A DNA stretch of 64,000 nt. Origin: Amoebophrya sp. A120. Lineage: Eukaryota > Sar > Dinophyceae > Syndiniales > Amoebophryaceae. Under the pieces are notes generated by a model. The model did not search any database, had not been told where the DNA came from, and saw only the letters and a program-made list of their open reading frames with translations. Below are positions 22,101 to 34,500 of the stretch, in pieces. The stretch covers positions 372,001-436,000 of the forward strand of contig CAJINV010000016.1 in the NCBI GenBank assembly GCA_905178155.1, read 5' to 3'. How positions within the stretch are numbered: the stretch's first letter is position 1; each line of letters opens with the position of its first letter. The translations under genes and the position numbers were made by a program.

Positions 22101-25100
22101 TTTCACTTTTCTTGCGATTCTTTTTCTTGCATCAAAAATTATCCACGTAACGGCTGATAATGTAACAGTTGAGAACGCCATAAGCAGCAGCTGCGCGTTT
22201 TGGGCGGATAAATCGCCAAGCGTCACTTTTGAAGGAGATCCTGCGCTGCTGCCGCTGTTCCCTTGGTTGTGGTCTCTAGAAGTACTATCCACACCCGCCC
22301 TAAGGCGCCGCGCGAACTCGTCAGCCTCGGTGTTCAGGAGCTTATCGCTTTGGTCCACGGCTTTTTTGGAGCTCGTCGTGTAAGAGGCTGCAGGAGATAT
22401 CGCAAGGAAAAATCCCCCCTCCCCATATTGAAGAGGTAGGTTTTCGAAAATTTGTGTTGCTGATTTGAGGTCACAAATCACGTTTGTGTTGCAAGAAGAC
22501 AAGGGCAGCAGCTTCCGTCCCATTATAGAGGCGGTTTGTCATGCTGTTGAGCCAACATCACGGACGCTTCTCATGCTAAGCGCCTAAGTCAAAGCATCTC
22601 TGCTCAGGCTTGATATGGGTCTGCAGTCCTCTCTAGCAAGACAGATGTGATTTGTGTACTCAAATACAGCAACACAAATTCCGCTTTCGATATGGAGGTG
22701 GGATTTTTCCTCACAATAGGAGAAGTACCACTACTACTACTACCCCAGCCACGGCAGGCATTTGAAAAGCGTAGAGTAGAGACCCACTCCTGCTGCGAAT
22801 ACAGAAACTCCTTCACCGCGGGATCAGCAGCCGCTTCTCCGAGTTGCTGCAACGGAACGTCGTAGGCATGTTCCAGAAAAACTTTTTTGATGAACAACCG
22901 GACCACCTCGTTCATGCTATTCGTGATTGCCAGGGAGAACAGATTCATGTACTGGATGCGATCCGCGAATTTCCGGAGCCGCACGTTCTGGTGCCTCCGG
23001 AGAAACTCCGTGACATCGGGTAACACCCCTCTCCGCTGGTCCCACAGGATCAATCTCACCTCGAAAAACCCGCACACTTGGTCCACCAACTCATTCAAAT
23101 CGTCCACCGTGGTAAAGCTTTTCGAAGTGTCCCCGCAGAGGGGGCAAAACCGCTTCCCGCTCTTGAAATTCCCCCGCAGAAACGTCGTTTCCCACTTTGT
23201 CGCCCAGTCCTGGCACGCGTTCATGGTCTTCCGCCGGTAGTGCCGCGTGCCCCGGATGTGCTGGCCGCCCACGAACACAATCCGTTTCACGCCGCGGACC
23301 TCATGGTGAAAGCGGTCGTATTCCGCCTTGTCTATCTTTTCACCGGTTGTACTCGTTGTGCCCGTCACCGGAGCGTCCTCATTTTGCAGCCCTGCTCTGC
23401 CTACCTCCGACGCCGACAAGTGCGCTTCGTGCCTCTCGGAGTCGTAAAAAAGATTGTCCGCTAACGGCTCCTCGTAGGGATTATGATCCTCGTACACATC
23501 GTGGTCGTAGCTGTCGTCTAATGTCCTCTGCGACGGAGCGTTTTGCGCGCCGCCGCCGGGATGGAGCTGCGCGCTCGCTACGACCTGCTGCGCCACAGGC
23601 CTGTCCGTTGGTCTGAAGTCTCTCAAGTCTTGGTGAACGCGATCGTTCGTAGAGGCGGAAGATTGTTTCATATTCCTGTTCCTTGGACCTCGTCCGATGT
23701 CAGCAGCATTGTCCTGTTCCCCACTCGTCATCTCCTCCGTTTGCAGCATCTATCCAAGAAAAAAACTGTGTTAGTGTAACTTTCCTTGGCTGGCAGCATC
23801 ACAAATTTGCTCTACATGACAGAGAAAACCTATCATGCATGGTTTGTATGGGAAAACACACATGAAAGGAGGACTTCATGGCTGTCTGGCATGACAGGTG
23901 TAACTCTGTTGCATCTTGTCTTCTGCAACACAAATTTACACTTACACAGTTTTTTTCTTGCATAGCATCTTCGAGATCTTCAACACCTTCGAACTCATCT
24001 CCGCTGCCCACATTATCACAATGAAAAATCCCCCCGCATCAAAACGAAATCTCGGATGCTGGATTTGCGTACACGCATCAGATCTGTCTTGCAGTAGAGG
24101 ACCGCAGGCCCATATCGTGCCCATGTAGAGAGGTTCTGGCCTAGGCACTTGGCATGAGGGACGCGTATGCTGTAGGCCGAACAGCATGGCAAACCGCCTG
24201 TATACTGGGGCGGAACCTATGCCGTTGCTTTCTTGCAAGACAGACGCGATTTGTGGTAACAAATCAGCATGACAAATTCTCTGAGGCGTGCCTTTTCGAT
24301 ATGGGGAGGGGGGATTTTTCCTTTTGATACACATCGCTTTTTCTTCTTCCGACGCGTACATGTCTTCGCGATCCAGGTAATCGGTTTCGGTTTCCTCCTT
24401 CAGACTCTCGTCGCACTTTTCGCACATGTCCATGTTGTGGTCGCACCCGGGTCGCCCGAAATTATCCCCGCAGTAGGTGACCTCGATCCCGTATGAATTG
24501 CAAAAGTACTATCCTACTCGTATAAATGCATTACAAATTTCTCAGCATGAGAGTAATGCTGATTTACCTATAAGAAAAAGATTTGTAGTGCATGATTGCA
24601 AGAATACGAGTACGATACTTTTGCCCAGGATATCCCGGACTGGACGTGCAGTGACCGGAACTGCTTCTGGCCCATGCTGCTCGAGTCGGACTCCGAGAGC
24701 TTCTCTAGGGTCAAAGCGATCAGTTCTACGGCGGAGACGCGCACGATGTCCAGTTTCTTACTGTCAATATCAAATGCAAATACTTATGTCTGGGTCTGGA
24801 AACTTGTGATGCTAGCTCGACAATCTTGAGGCCGTCCCAATTGGTGGCCACGCATGACAAGTTCTTGAGCTGCTAGGTGTTGCCTGTTCTGCATGGCAAA
24901 CTGCGTTTCCGCATGACAGAAATCTGGGATGCTTGCCGAACACGCATGACAGACTTGAGAGTCATGCTGGTCACGCATGACAAACTCTGCATTCTTCCAG
25001 ACCCAGACATATTTGCACTTGATAGTCAAATTGGTCGTACAAGTCCTTCGCGTTGATTTTTTTCGGCTGGCGTTTCAAGTCTTTGCAGTTCGGAAGGGAG

Positions 25101-28100
25101 GATGAAAGATCCGAGGAACTACTAATACCACTTGCACCTCCGCCGGCTGACGAACCAGGGAAGTAGGAGTTTTGTCCACCGGTATTAAGTAGACCTCCGT
25201 CATTTCTGTCGCTCGCGGCTCTCCCGCCGGGATTCGCGAAGTTATTGTAGTCAACCGACTCAGGGTCGTCCGCTGCCTGCATGTCCCGAATTCCCTGAAG
25301 GGTCTATGATTTGCAAATATGTCTGGGTCTGGAAGGATGCAAGGTTTTTGGTCATGCATATTCTGCATGATCCATGATGCCTGTAACGCATCACCCAGCA
25401 TCACAGATTTTTTTCGGGCTTGCTGTTGCCTGTTCCGCATGACAAACGCGGCCCTCTCCGCGTAGCACAGACTGGTCTCCTCTTGCTGGTCATGCATTGA
25501 AAATTTCTATTGGCATCTGCATCCAAAGACAGCATCACAAGTTGCAATCTTCTAGACCCAGACATATTTGCAGTTGATACGCTCGCGTAGCCCGCGATTT
25601 CCCCCCGGCAATTCAGACCGTCCGAGTACAGGTCCTCCTCCTCGGGAACCCACCCAAACAGATTGGGAATGTCCTTGCCCGGGAAGAAAAACGCCACGTC
25701 TGCCTGCATGCCCTCGCGAGCCGCGTCCGTCATGAAGTTCATGTAGTGCGTTTCCCAGTGCCCGATGTTGTACAAATCCACCAGGCCAAACCAGCGCATT
25801 GTGAGGAAACATCCCCCCTCCCCATATCCAAGACGAAACTTGTGTTGCTGGATTTGAGTACACAAGTCGACTTGTATTGCTAGAAGGCCAAGAAGCGCAG
25901 TTGCTCTTACTTATTTCGTTTGCAGGCAATTTGCCGTGCTGTTTCATCCCGCTTCCAGTTGCTTTCTGTCATGCTAAAGGCGCAAGGCTTTCCTACGCCA
26001 GCCAGCACTACAACAGTGTGTACATCGATCTCTACTTCCCTTCTAGCATGACAGCGTGATTTGTTATCCCAAGTCATGCTACACAAATTTCCCTTTGAGT
26101 ATGGGGACGAGGGGGGATTTTTCATTTTGATACAGCGGATGGGCAGTTCCCAGGTGCGGAGGTCCGCCACTGTGAAGTCGGTATCCTCGCCCTGCAGATA
26201 TGCAGTGCAAAAGTATCGTACTCGTATAAATGCATTACAAACTTCCTCAGCATGAGAAATAACATTTGTAGTGCGGATTTACCTCAAGAAAAAGATTTGT
26301 AATGCATGATTGCAATACGAGTACGATACTTTTGCACAGGATAGCAGGTTCGTGATCTTGATGTTTGCCTCATCGGCGGGGGAGACTGGCGGGTACTCTT
26401 CCGCCAGCGTTGCGGAACGAAGTAGTGTAGAAGACGCCCCGCTGGTTCCCGTGTTCTCTTGATTCCCAAAAAAATTCAGCGAGCCGTCGCAGCCGCCCTC
26501 GGGGAGGAATACCATCTTGGCGGCTTCCGGTTGCGCTTCGTTCATGTTCCAAGTGAAGACACCGACCGCCTGCGGGCCCGGCCGCCAGAGGATGGTGAAC
26601 CGCTCCTCCTCGCTGGTGTCGGCAAAGGCGGCGGTCATGCGACTCGCCGTTCGGCTCTGTTGCGCGAGCGTGTAGGTATCCTGTGCAAAAGTATCGTAGT
26701 CGTAGTAATCGCAACCATGCATTACAAGTTCTTTTCTCAAGTTAAATCCGCATTACAAATTCTATTTCTCATGCTGAGGAAATTTGTATTGCAATTCATA
26801 CTAGTACGATGCTTTTGCATTTCATAGTAGGGGAGCTTTAGCAAAACTGGCACCGACATGCCCGCTCCGAGGATCTGGTCCACCCGGTACCCGCTGCTGG
26901 TTAATGTATCCAGTGCATATGTGTCTGGGTCTGGAAGACTTGGGGAGTTTGTCATGCAAATTGCACATGGCTCCCATTGCATCTGATGCATGCTCTAGCA
27001 TCACAGGTTTGCTCATGCCTAAAGTGCATGAGAAATGCTCTCTCCGGGTGGCAATAGTCTGAGTGTCTTTTGCCTCTCTTGCAACACAGATTTTTGTGTG
27101 ATCGACAGCTAGCATCACAAGTCCCATTCTTTTTCTTTCCAGACCCAGACATATCTGCATTTGATATAATGAAGCCCAGAGCAACAGGTCCGCTTCGATC
27201 GACTGGCTTGTCAAAATGATCACCGCCGCGCAGTGCCCCACCCGGCGCTTGTCGTCCGCCGCGGCGGACCGGAAATTCGCCGCCGATGTACTTATCCTGA
27301 GTAAAAACGTCCCCACCCCATAGTCAAGTTGGGAATCTAGCAACACAAATCTCTAAGCTTTCGGAGCAGTGCATGACAAGTTTCCCTCTGCAGTGTAGTG
27401 CTGGTTGGCAAGGGAAGCTGCATGAGAAAGCCGTCTTCTCATCGTGTTTACGGCATTACAAATTTTCAAATACGATTGAAAATGCCTGTCATGGGGATGC
27501 GCATCAAAAATGTTCCTGTCGTGGCAAATCTGCATGACAACTCTGGGGTGGGGACGTTTTTCCTCAGGATAGTACTATCCGTTTGGTTTGCGGAAGAAGT
27601 CGCCGCGTCGCCTGTTCGTATCACAAGAAAAAAGTGTATACTTACCGTAACACATGTGTTGTAACTGCAGCAACACAAATTTACTCTGTGTGGCTGCACA
27701 GAAAACTTGCAATGCAGAGATCCTAAGGGAAAACGCGTACGAAATCGAAATGAAGTTCGCAAGCAATTCTTGCATGACAACGGTTGTGTGTCTTGCGGCT
27801 CCTGCAACACAATGTGTAACTGTAACACTTTTTTCTCACGATAGTTTGTTCTCTCTGATTGCTATGCGACGAAGCGTCATCGTAGGCCGAGCCGTAGTGC
27901 CCCGCCAAGTTGTAGTTTTGCAGCAGCCTCTTCAGCTCCCGAAGCGGGTCCGGGTGAAAAGACAAGGACGCGGACAGTGGCGGATCAAATTCCAGTGTGT
28001 TCCGCTCTCGCATCTCCCGATCATTGTAGGGAAACACACAGGCTTTTCCGACAAATTCATCCCGCACGTTGGAAGAAGATTCTAAAACTTCCGCATTGGC

Positions 28101-30554
28101 ATTGTCTGAGACATCTTCCGGGTCATCGGGATCGAGGACATCGGACAGCCTATTTTTGGTCGTTGTGCTTGTGCCCAGAGGACTTGAAGAAGAGGAAAAC
28201 GCAGCACCTCCGGACGATGATCTTCCAGTAGCCGAGGAGTCGTCTTCGACGTCCTCGATATCAAGAGCCCCATCACGGCCTTGATCCACCAAAGGCCGCT
28301 GCGCGGTCTTCTCTGCTGCTGCTGGGTCGTTTATCGCGTCTATTGTTCCTGAACCACGACCAGTGCTTGATGTCAACATCTTCGCGCTCTTGCTGTTACC
28401 ACTGCCAGTGGTCACAGCGTGTTGTTCCTGGTGAACATCCTCAAACGGGTTGAAGTTCAGCAGGTTAGAAGGTGTGCTTGCGGCTGGGTAACTATTGCTG
28501 TCGTAATCATTTGTACTTCCTGTTTTCAACATCGTGTTTTTGCTTTCCGTCTCGTAAAACCCCCGTTTCTCCCCGGTTGGAATCGCCCGGCTGGTCATCC
28601 GTAAAGATTGGGTCGGGTACCGCTCCACGGCCTTCACCAACACGTTCGACGATACTCGTTTCCTGGCAGCGAGATTCGTGGCGTTGGTGCCCCAAATGTT
28701 CAAATTCACATCCTTCGCTTCGATGTGTTTCAACCGCCAGCGCAGGTCCGCGGCGTAGGCCTGGTCCCCGATCTTGTGTATGGCGTTCTCAAATGTTACA
28801 TTCTCAACTGTTACATTAATTTGTAAGGCAAGAACGGCGAAAGTGGAAGGAACAAGATTGCGCCTTTTGCATTACAGATTTGACACAGATTTACATGCTG
28901 TTTAGCCCTTCGGATATTTGCCATGCGAAGCAGCCTAAGCGTGGCGATCTTGGTGGTAAATTTGCATGACAAATCATGTAACAGTTGAGAATGTAACAGT
29001 TGAGAACGCCATATTGTGGTCAAACAGGGTGTGCACGTAGGCGAAGTTCGATTCCCGCATCCGTTGCAGAGTGGAATCACAGGAGACATCCGTCTCACAC
29101 CCGTCTGCTCGCGCAATCGCGTCGGACTCCGGTACGATCAGGGTGGCGTCAAGTTTCGCACTGTTCCACAGCTGGATCATCGAGCGACCGGAGTCGGCAC
29201 TAGAAACCACCCCGTTGTCCAAAAACCCGCCGCCGCCCAAGGCGAGCACTTCAAAACCCGGTAATTGTTCGAAGTACTGTCGGTAGCGGAGAAACGCTTT
29301 GCGGATTTCGTAGAGGCCCCCCATCGGGGTCCTTCGGTGCATCCGCTTCACCGATTGCTCGTCTTGTAGCGTCTTCGCGCTGGCAAAATTCGTGCCCGTG
29401 AAAGCTCCACTGGCGTAGTCGTTGCTGCACCCGAAGGAAAAAACCCCCGCTTCCATCATCTCGTCGCGCCCCTCCTTTGTGGTCAAGTCGATCTCTTGCA
29501 TCCCGATCTTCTGCAGGATCCCCGGGAAACAGGTGACGCCCCGGATCCGGCCCTTGCAGTGGTCGAAAATCTGGCCGTGCAGGTCCGAAGCGAGGCTGCC
29601 GCCGTGGGACGAACCAGAAAGTTCCGCTAACACGGAAGACGCGTCCTCTCCGAGGTAGAAGGCGCGCTGCACGTGGGCCACCGGACCGGGATCCATGTTG
29701 TAGGTGTCCGCGGTATGGAGGATGGCCAGGCGCAAAGCCGTGTCGGAATTGACAGAGGAGTCGCTGGAGGGGCCTTGCTTGAACTTCTCCCGGCGGAGCA
29801 TCGGCGTTTTCTGCTTCAATTCTAGGCTGCTGGAGGCGGCTGGATCTTGATGTAGTAGTTCTTCAACATCAGACTTCTTAGTCTTCACGGACTTGCTTTG
29901 CTGTTGCTCCTGCTTTGTTGTTGACTGTCCTTGCCGCTCCTCGGTCTGCCTCTTAGACGACGGCGACACAACGACCGTAGCGGCCGACTTCTTCGACTTC
30001 GTACTACTTTTTGTCATGCTATTGACGCTTTCAAAATTCTCGATCTCCTCGTCGATTTCCTGTTCGGGGCCGAAGACTCGTGCCGGAATAATGTCGTCGT
30101 CGGGATTTTTATGCTTTTTTTTCGTTGCAGTTCTACCGTTTGGAACATGTTTCTTCTCCGGTCGTGTAGACCCTGTAGACCCTCCACCAGCAGTGGCAGC
30201 TTCTATCTCCACGTTTACTTTGCTTCCCTTTGTAGCGCCGGGCAACGGGTCCACCGGGGGGTGGAAATGGCGGTGGTATAATTCATGATCCGGGTGTAGT
30301 TCCTCGTCGTGGACGTCTTCCACCTCTACGTTCGATGACGGAGCTGCTGCTGTTGCTGGTGCTGTTGAGTCTAGCACGCCGCCAGGAGACTTCTCGGTCT
30401 TTGCGTTAGTTACAGCAGTCACGCCACGGTGAAAGTTGAACATCACCAACAGCGCCGAAACCGCCAACGTTGTGAACGGCCGGGCGACGAGGAATGAAGG
30501 TGAACGCAAGAACAACCTCGGCATTCTCCTTTTGGAAGCGGAAGGCGCCATCAT
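16110..30554 (-). CDS. Giant membrane protein with degenerate 5'-nucleotidase/metallophosphatase-like region
   Basis: Reconstructed protein of 2,948 residues from 24 segments (8,847 nt) with 23 introners and no GT-AG intron. It starts MMAPSASKRR, with a signal-anchor or signal-peptide segment near residues 27-48. From about 280 the framework follows 5'-nucleotidases: LRLAILHTADTYNM (family pattern LTILHTNDxH), EVLALGGGGFLDNG (GDxxxG), AKLDATLIVPESDA (GYDAxTxGNHEFD), VNLNIWGTNA (LSANI), ADLLLWAS, and a C-terminal-type block (MTDAAREGMQADVAFFFPG). The metal ligands of the DxH, GD and GNHE motifs appear substituted, so it is probably catalytically dead. Later come a CPLCG motif with PGCDHNMDMCEKCDE nearby, long low-complexity Ser/Gly and acidic stretches, a second membrane segment near residue 2,210 (MIVLALVFLLFGILLMIAAT) and a polar tail of about 700 residues. 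The topology suggests a large extracytoplasmic part. The family call is inference from motif order; most of the length is unassigned. Confidence 0.7.
17036..17173. mobile_element. Introner, family B
   Basis: 138 bp, TSD CTGGA at 17031-17035 and 17174-17178. Confidence 0.9.
17391..17614. mobile_element. Introner, family C (short)
   Basis: 224 bp, about 100 bp shorter than other C copies. TSD TCGCG at 17386-17390 and 17615-17619. Confidence 0.9.
17968..18380. mobile_element. Introner, family A, with nested insert
   Basis: 413 bp, TSD TGCTC at 17963-17967 and TGCTA at 18381-18385. An insert of about 131 bp at 18087-18217 is flanked by CTACCTT repeats and includes a 35-bp tandem duplication. 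Confidence 0.82.
18125..18194. repeat. 35-bp unit, two tandem copies
   Basis: The unit starting GGCGTTAGAACAGATTTAGC occurs at 18125 and again at 18160, inside the insert nested in the family A introner. Confidence 0.85.
18634..18951. mobile_element. Introner, family C
   Basis: 318 bp, TSD TGATA at 18629-18633 and TGGTA at 18952-18956 (one mismatch). Confidence 0.85.
19270..19584. mobile_element. Introner, family C
   Basis: 315 bp, TSD TCAGG at 19265-19269 and 19585-19589. The ends read TATTG and TAATA rather than TATC/GATA. Confidence 0.88.
19796..20034. mobile_element. Introner, family I
   Basis: 239 bp, TIR TATCCAAGAAAAAAA (left copy degenerate), TSD TCCAC at 19791-19795 and TCCGC at 20035-20039 (one mismatch). 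It sits just upstream of the second membrane segment. Confidence 0.8.
20081..20284. mobile_element. Introner, family E
   Basis: 204 bp, TIR GAAAAAAGTGTTACAGTTAC, TSD CCAGG at 20076-20080 and 20285-20289. Confidence 0.9.
20339..20482. mobile_element. Introner, family B
   Basis: 144 bp, TSD GGCCG at 20334-20338 and 20483-20487, TATCCTGTGC end on the left. Confidence 0.9.
21188..21272. mobile_element. Introner, family H, minimal 85-bp copy
   Basis: Almost nothing but TIR: a perfect 25-bp stem (starting AGTGCACAACTCCCCC at 21193) around a ~25-base loop that holds one TTTGTCATGC. TSD TCTTC at 21183-21187 and 21273-21277. Confidence 0.92.
21934..22182. mobile_element. Introner, family G
   Basis: 249 bp, TSD AGCAG at 21929-21933 and 22183-22187. 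Confidence 0.9.
22398..22718. mobile_element. Introner, family C
   Basis: 321 bp, TSD GGAGA at 22393-22397 and 22719-22723. Confidence 0.9.
23751..23964. mobile_element. Introner, family I
   Basis: 214 bp, TIR TATCCAAGAAAAAAACTGTG, TSD GCATC at 23746-23750 and 23965-23969. Confidence 0.9.
24014..24329. mobile_element. Introner, family C
   Basis: 316 bp, TSD CACAT at 24009-24013 and 24330-24334. Only 44 coding bases separate it from the I element to its left. Confidence 0.9.
24492..24632. mobile_element. Introner, family B
   Basis: 141 bp, TSD TCCCG at 24487-24491 and 24633-24637. Confidence 0.9.
24768..25024. mobile_element. Introner, family A
   Basis: 257 bp, TSD GTCAA at 24763-24767 and 25025-25029. 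Confidence 0.9.
25305..25579. mobile_element. Introner, family A
   Basis: 275 bp. This is the weakest TSD of the set: GGGTC at 25300-25304 against CGCTC at 25580-25584 (two mismatches). The frame is still kept. Confidence 0.82.
25797..26132. mobile_element. Introner, family C
   Basis: 336 bp, TSD CAGCG at 25792-25796 and 26133-26137. The left end reads CATTG. Confidence 0.87.
26199..26343. mobile_element. Introner, family B
   Basis: 145 bp, TSD GCAGA at 26194-26198 and GCAGG at 26344-26348 (one mismatch). Confidence 0.87.
26677..26826. mobile_element. Introner, family B
   Basis: 150 bp, TSD GTAGG at 26672-26676 and 26827-26831, TATCCTGTGC end on the left. Confidence 0.9.
26907..27166. mobile_element. 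Introner, family A
   Basis: 260 bp, TSD TAATG at 26902-26906 and 27167-27171. Confidence 0.9.
27293..27571. mobile_element. Introner, family D
   Basis: 279 bp, TSD GTACT at 27288-27292 and 27572-27576. Confidence 0.9.
27619..27843. mobile_element. Introner, family E
   Basis: 225 bp, TSD GTTCG at 27614-27618 and GTTTG at 27844-27848 (one mismatch). Only 42 coding bases separate it from the D element. Confidence 0.87.
28779..29013. mobile_element. Introner, family G
   Basis: 235 bp, TSD TTGTG at 28774-28778 and 29014-29018. It lies within the nucleotidase-like region. Confidence 0.9.
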
Positions 30555-31574
30555 GACTTATTTTGTCAGTTCAAGTTCTGTTTCAGGCGGTGTCCTTCTT
30601 TTCTGTTGTTCTCGTTCGTGTCGCCCCGGGTGCTTTCACCTAGGGAAACGCTACAGTATCGAAACACGAAGAGAACATTTTGAATCGTTTGCATTTTGCT
30701 TGCATCTCTCACGACCCCTCAGCAAATAGAAGCAACGACTTTTTCACATTTTTGGCCCTGTTTGACGCTATCACTCGTGGCCTGATGCAGTTCTTTGCGT
30801 TCAGCTTTTTTGCACTCAATCCGACAGCTCTTACGAAAAAAACGACAGCGATTTAAAGACTTAGAACGGCAACGAAAAGGAAAATTAATCATGGGGAGCA
30901 GGTGGCAAAATAAACTACGACCAAATTCTCTTACACACCGGCCAACAAGGTAAGCAGGTGTAGCCTCGTCGCGCTGCACGTTACAGCTGCAGGAGCCCGC
31001 TGATGTGTGGCAGCCATCATCGGGCGAAGGAGCCACAACGAAATCCTTTTCGGTCTTGTCAAGATAACAACTTTGGTACATTGACATTGACTAAGTAGGT
31101 TCTTATTTTCACTTTGGTACAAAAGCGTAAAGGATTCGATTTTATCCCTTTTTCGATTTCATCCTTTACAATGAATTACAGGTTACTGCGCAGCAGTTGC
31201 AGTGCATTTTGATTTTACCATTTCATACCATTGGAGCATTCTGCTTTAGTGTTGACAATTGGAAAAAGTGATCTTTTCTATTGATTGACAATTGGAAAAA
31301 ATATGTGCCGTGAGTTTCTCTCTTACTTCATTTCGTTCTTTCTGCTGAAGCTGCCAAAAATCGTTCGTATACGACCTCTCGCTCAATCACGAGGGTCAAA
31401 AAAGTGTTCTCTCCGCTTGCGCTGCAGGTTCTGCCTCGCAGCTGGAGACGACGACCGTACAGTACTTACTTAGTTTATTTGTTTTCATTGACAATTAATT
31501 TTGGAACAAGTTGAAGAAAAGTAAAGTTATATATATGACAAACGCCGACGTTAGGATTTACAGCATGAAGACCC
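30555..31574. other. Intergenic, no supported gene
   Basis: 1.02 kb between the giant membrane protein start and the ATG2 stop. It holds a 16-bp direct repeat, TTGACAATTGGAAAAA, at 31252 and 31285. No introners. Confidence 0.6.
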
Positions 31575-34500
31575 TCATCCTGGAACTTTGTACTTCCGCT
31601 CCAGCTCTTCTTTTCGTTCGCCGTCCATGGAATTCCTGACCCCGCGCAAGGTCGTTGCCGCCATTGAAGTCGCACCAATTACCGGCTTCAGGATACACAC
31701 GGGGACGCCCTGTATCAAGTGCGTTTGCGGTTTGCATTTCTTGCTTATCACAACACATCTTCAATGACTACTTGTACTTTCATGCGAAGATACATAGTGA
31801 AGACGAAATAAATTTTACCGCAAACCAGATGAACTGTACCTTCGCAAAGTGCTTTATCAGTTGGTCGCCCGACTGAATTTGCCTGGAGTGTATCGGCTGC
31901 GAAATTATCCGTCCGGCGTCTTTCACGTTTCGCTTCAAATTCTCGAACCCCATCTGCAGTCCTTCCAAACCGTCCGCCGGTTGCATCGACTCCCGGGCGC
32001 CTTTATCATCCAAAGGAAAAAATGTGTTAGTGTAGGTCCCATGGGGTGACAGCATGACAAATCTGTTCTGCATGACAGACCAAGCCTGTCATCCACAGTT
32101 AGTATCAGTGAAAGCACATAGTGCTTATGAAAGAGGACTTCAACATGAAAGGCTAGCGTGACAAGTGTAATTGTGTTGCATGCTTTGCATCACAGGCTTT
32201 CAATATACACAGTTGTTTTCTTGCATATTTATCGACGGTTGTCCAATCTTCGTCTTCGATGAGGGCACGGAAGGGGTCGACGTCACCTGATTTGTTTATT
32301 TTTTGTTGACGCTCGAGTGTTGTGACTTTGATCTTCTTTCGTCCCGACACAGCTATCAATGTTTTGAAAATTTTGCATGAGCAGAAGGTGGACGCTTAAT
32401 ATTGCAATTGCACCGCTCACCAGATTCAAAATCAACTACGGAATAGCAGGTGCACAATTTTGGAACAGCAAGTATCGTACCATTCTCATCCCTCTCCTCC
32501 TCGTAGATCGCAGCCGGCTGCATCGTGCCACGATTTCGACTGCTTCTGGACCGATTCGTCCCGTAGGCAGAACCTGAGCTCGTCCCAGGCATTCGCTGAT
32601 TCACTTTTTGGTCGATTGACTTTTCGGCGAATTCTATCGTGAGAAAAAAATGTCTCCATGTAAGGATTTTGCAGGTTTTGCATCACAGGGTCGCTCTACA
32701 TTACAGAGAAAATTTGCCATGCAAGGTTCCTAAGGGAAATCGCAGGCAAAGATCCACTGTCTTGATGCATGTGCTGTAGCAAGACAAACACCTGTGAGAT
32801 GCATTTTCTGCATTACAAGTTTACAGTGAAGCAGTTTTTTCTCACGATAAATTCCAAAACCGACTGCGTCGCGAAAAACGCCTTTTCCGTGAGCTCCAAG
32901 GATTCGATCGTTAAATTTTTCAGAAACGCCGTTGTCCCCCGAACTAAGGACCTCGATAGCTGGTTCGTGTGCCCGGAGGAGTGTAAAGAACCGGCGCCCA
33001 TCCTGTTCCCGACATTGCTCAACTGATCCTGTAGAGCGACCTGCAGCGGCTCTTTGACAAATTCGGTTAACGAGACCCCGATATTCGCGAAGGAGCGGAT
33101 CGGGGTTATGCCGGACAAAGACCGCAAAATCTGCGACCGATTCAAATCATTCGCGTACTGGTCGACTAGCAGTTGTTATCCAAGAAAAAAACATTGGCAG
33201 TGTAAGTTTGTGATGCGCAACGCGCAAGATGATTGCGTCTGTCATGCTAGGTGGAATGCGTTGTAGGGTCCATTCAGCCGCGTTTTCCAGTACTATCTGC
33301 GCATGATAAGTTTTGCTCTCATGTCACACAGATTTGTAATGCTGTTCCTGCAAAAAAAGTTACACCTACAATCTTTTTTTCCTGGATAGTTGCAACAGCT
33401 TGTTCGTGCCGACCACTTGCTGCACCTTCACGGAACGGAACGCGATTTCCAAACCCTCTAGTAAGGGAAGTAGGTTGATCAACTCGGTCAAGTCGCCCCG
33501 CTGTAACGCCTGCATGTCCAGCCTTTTCGCCCGATAGTCCATGACCGCGAGCAATGCGGAGATGCGGACATGCTGGAACTTCGGACCAAGGGCACTGCTG
33601 GAGGAGGAAGAAGAAGAAGCACTGTGCCCTGTCATGGTTCCACGAGGACCTGCATCATGATCAGCAGAAAGCTCCATGTTTGCTGTTCCAGAGTAGTTGC
33701 CGGCGGCGGACGAGGCAGAAAAAGTTGTGCCGTGTGCCGGCGCATGATTGTTGTTCATTGCAGAGTTGGACAGAACTGACACCATTTCATCCTCTTCATC
33801 CGCGACCTCCTCGATGTAGCTTGGCAATGTGGTTAGCCGCACGAAACGCAAAACGAAATCAACGACGTCCTGGTCTAGAGTGAGCCTGATCGGAAGTAAC
33901 TTCACGTCGAGAGTGTACTCTTTCCGAGCTGCTTGCTGTTGAGACGATGACTGTATGCTGTGCAAAATAAGTATCGCACTCGTATAATTTGCAGCTATGC
34001 ATGACACACCTAGTTTCTTACCTGAATTACCAACAGAAATTCGCCTTTTCTTCTCGAGCAAATTTGCAATGCAAGTCCTACTAGTACGATAGTTCTTTTG
34101 CAATGCATAGACTGCTGTTGTAGTTCCCGCAAACTGTCGTAGTCCGTAAAGGAATCCAATTTCACCACCAACATATCCAAATCGCTCGGTCTGGGCCTCT
34201 TTTTCTCGTCTTGGTAATACGCCAAAACGTGCTGAAAGGCGGAGCTCTGCACTTCGTCCTTTATCGTGATGTCGCGGATGTGCAACACGATTCTCTTATC
34301 GAGAATGTCGCAGGGCAGCGCTTGAAACAAAGCATGACTCCCCGAACTAGAAGTGCCACCTCCTCCAGGTACCCTTATGAACGTGTTGCTGGATAGGTCA
34401 CTGGTTGCGGGCGGTAAGTGCACTGCGCGGTCAGAGGTTGAAGTTTTTGAAAACGTCGGCTGGACAGTAAACCCGAAGCCGTTGGTCGGTTGCTGGATTT

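Noticed and set aside
29044-29060. GTTCGATTCC, similar to a tRNA T-loop
   Set aside because: It lies inside a coding exon and no acceptor or anticodon stem can be built around it.
32356-32604. ATG2 stop at 32358-32356 giving an early C-terminus
   Set aside because: The conserved ATG2 C-terminal blocks lie downstream and are reached in frame if the GTGAGC...GATAG intron is spliced.
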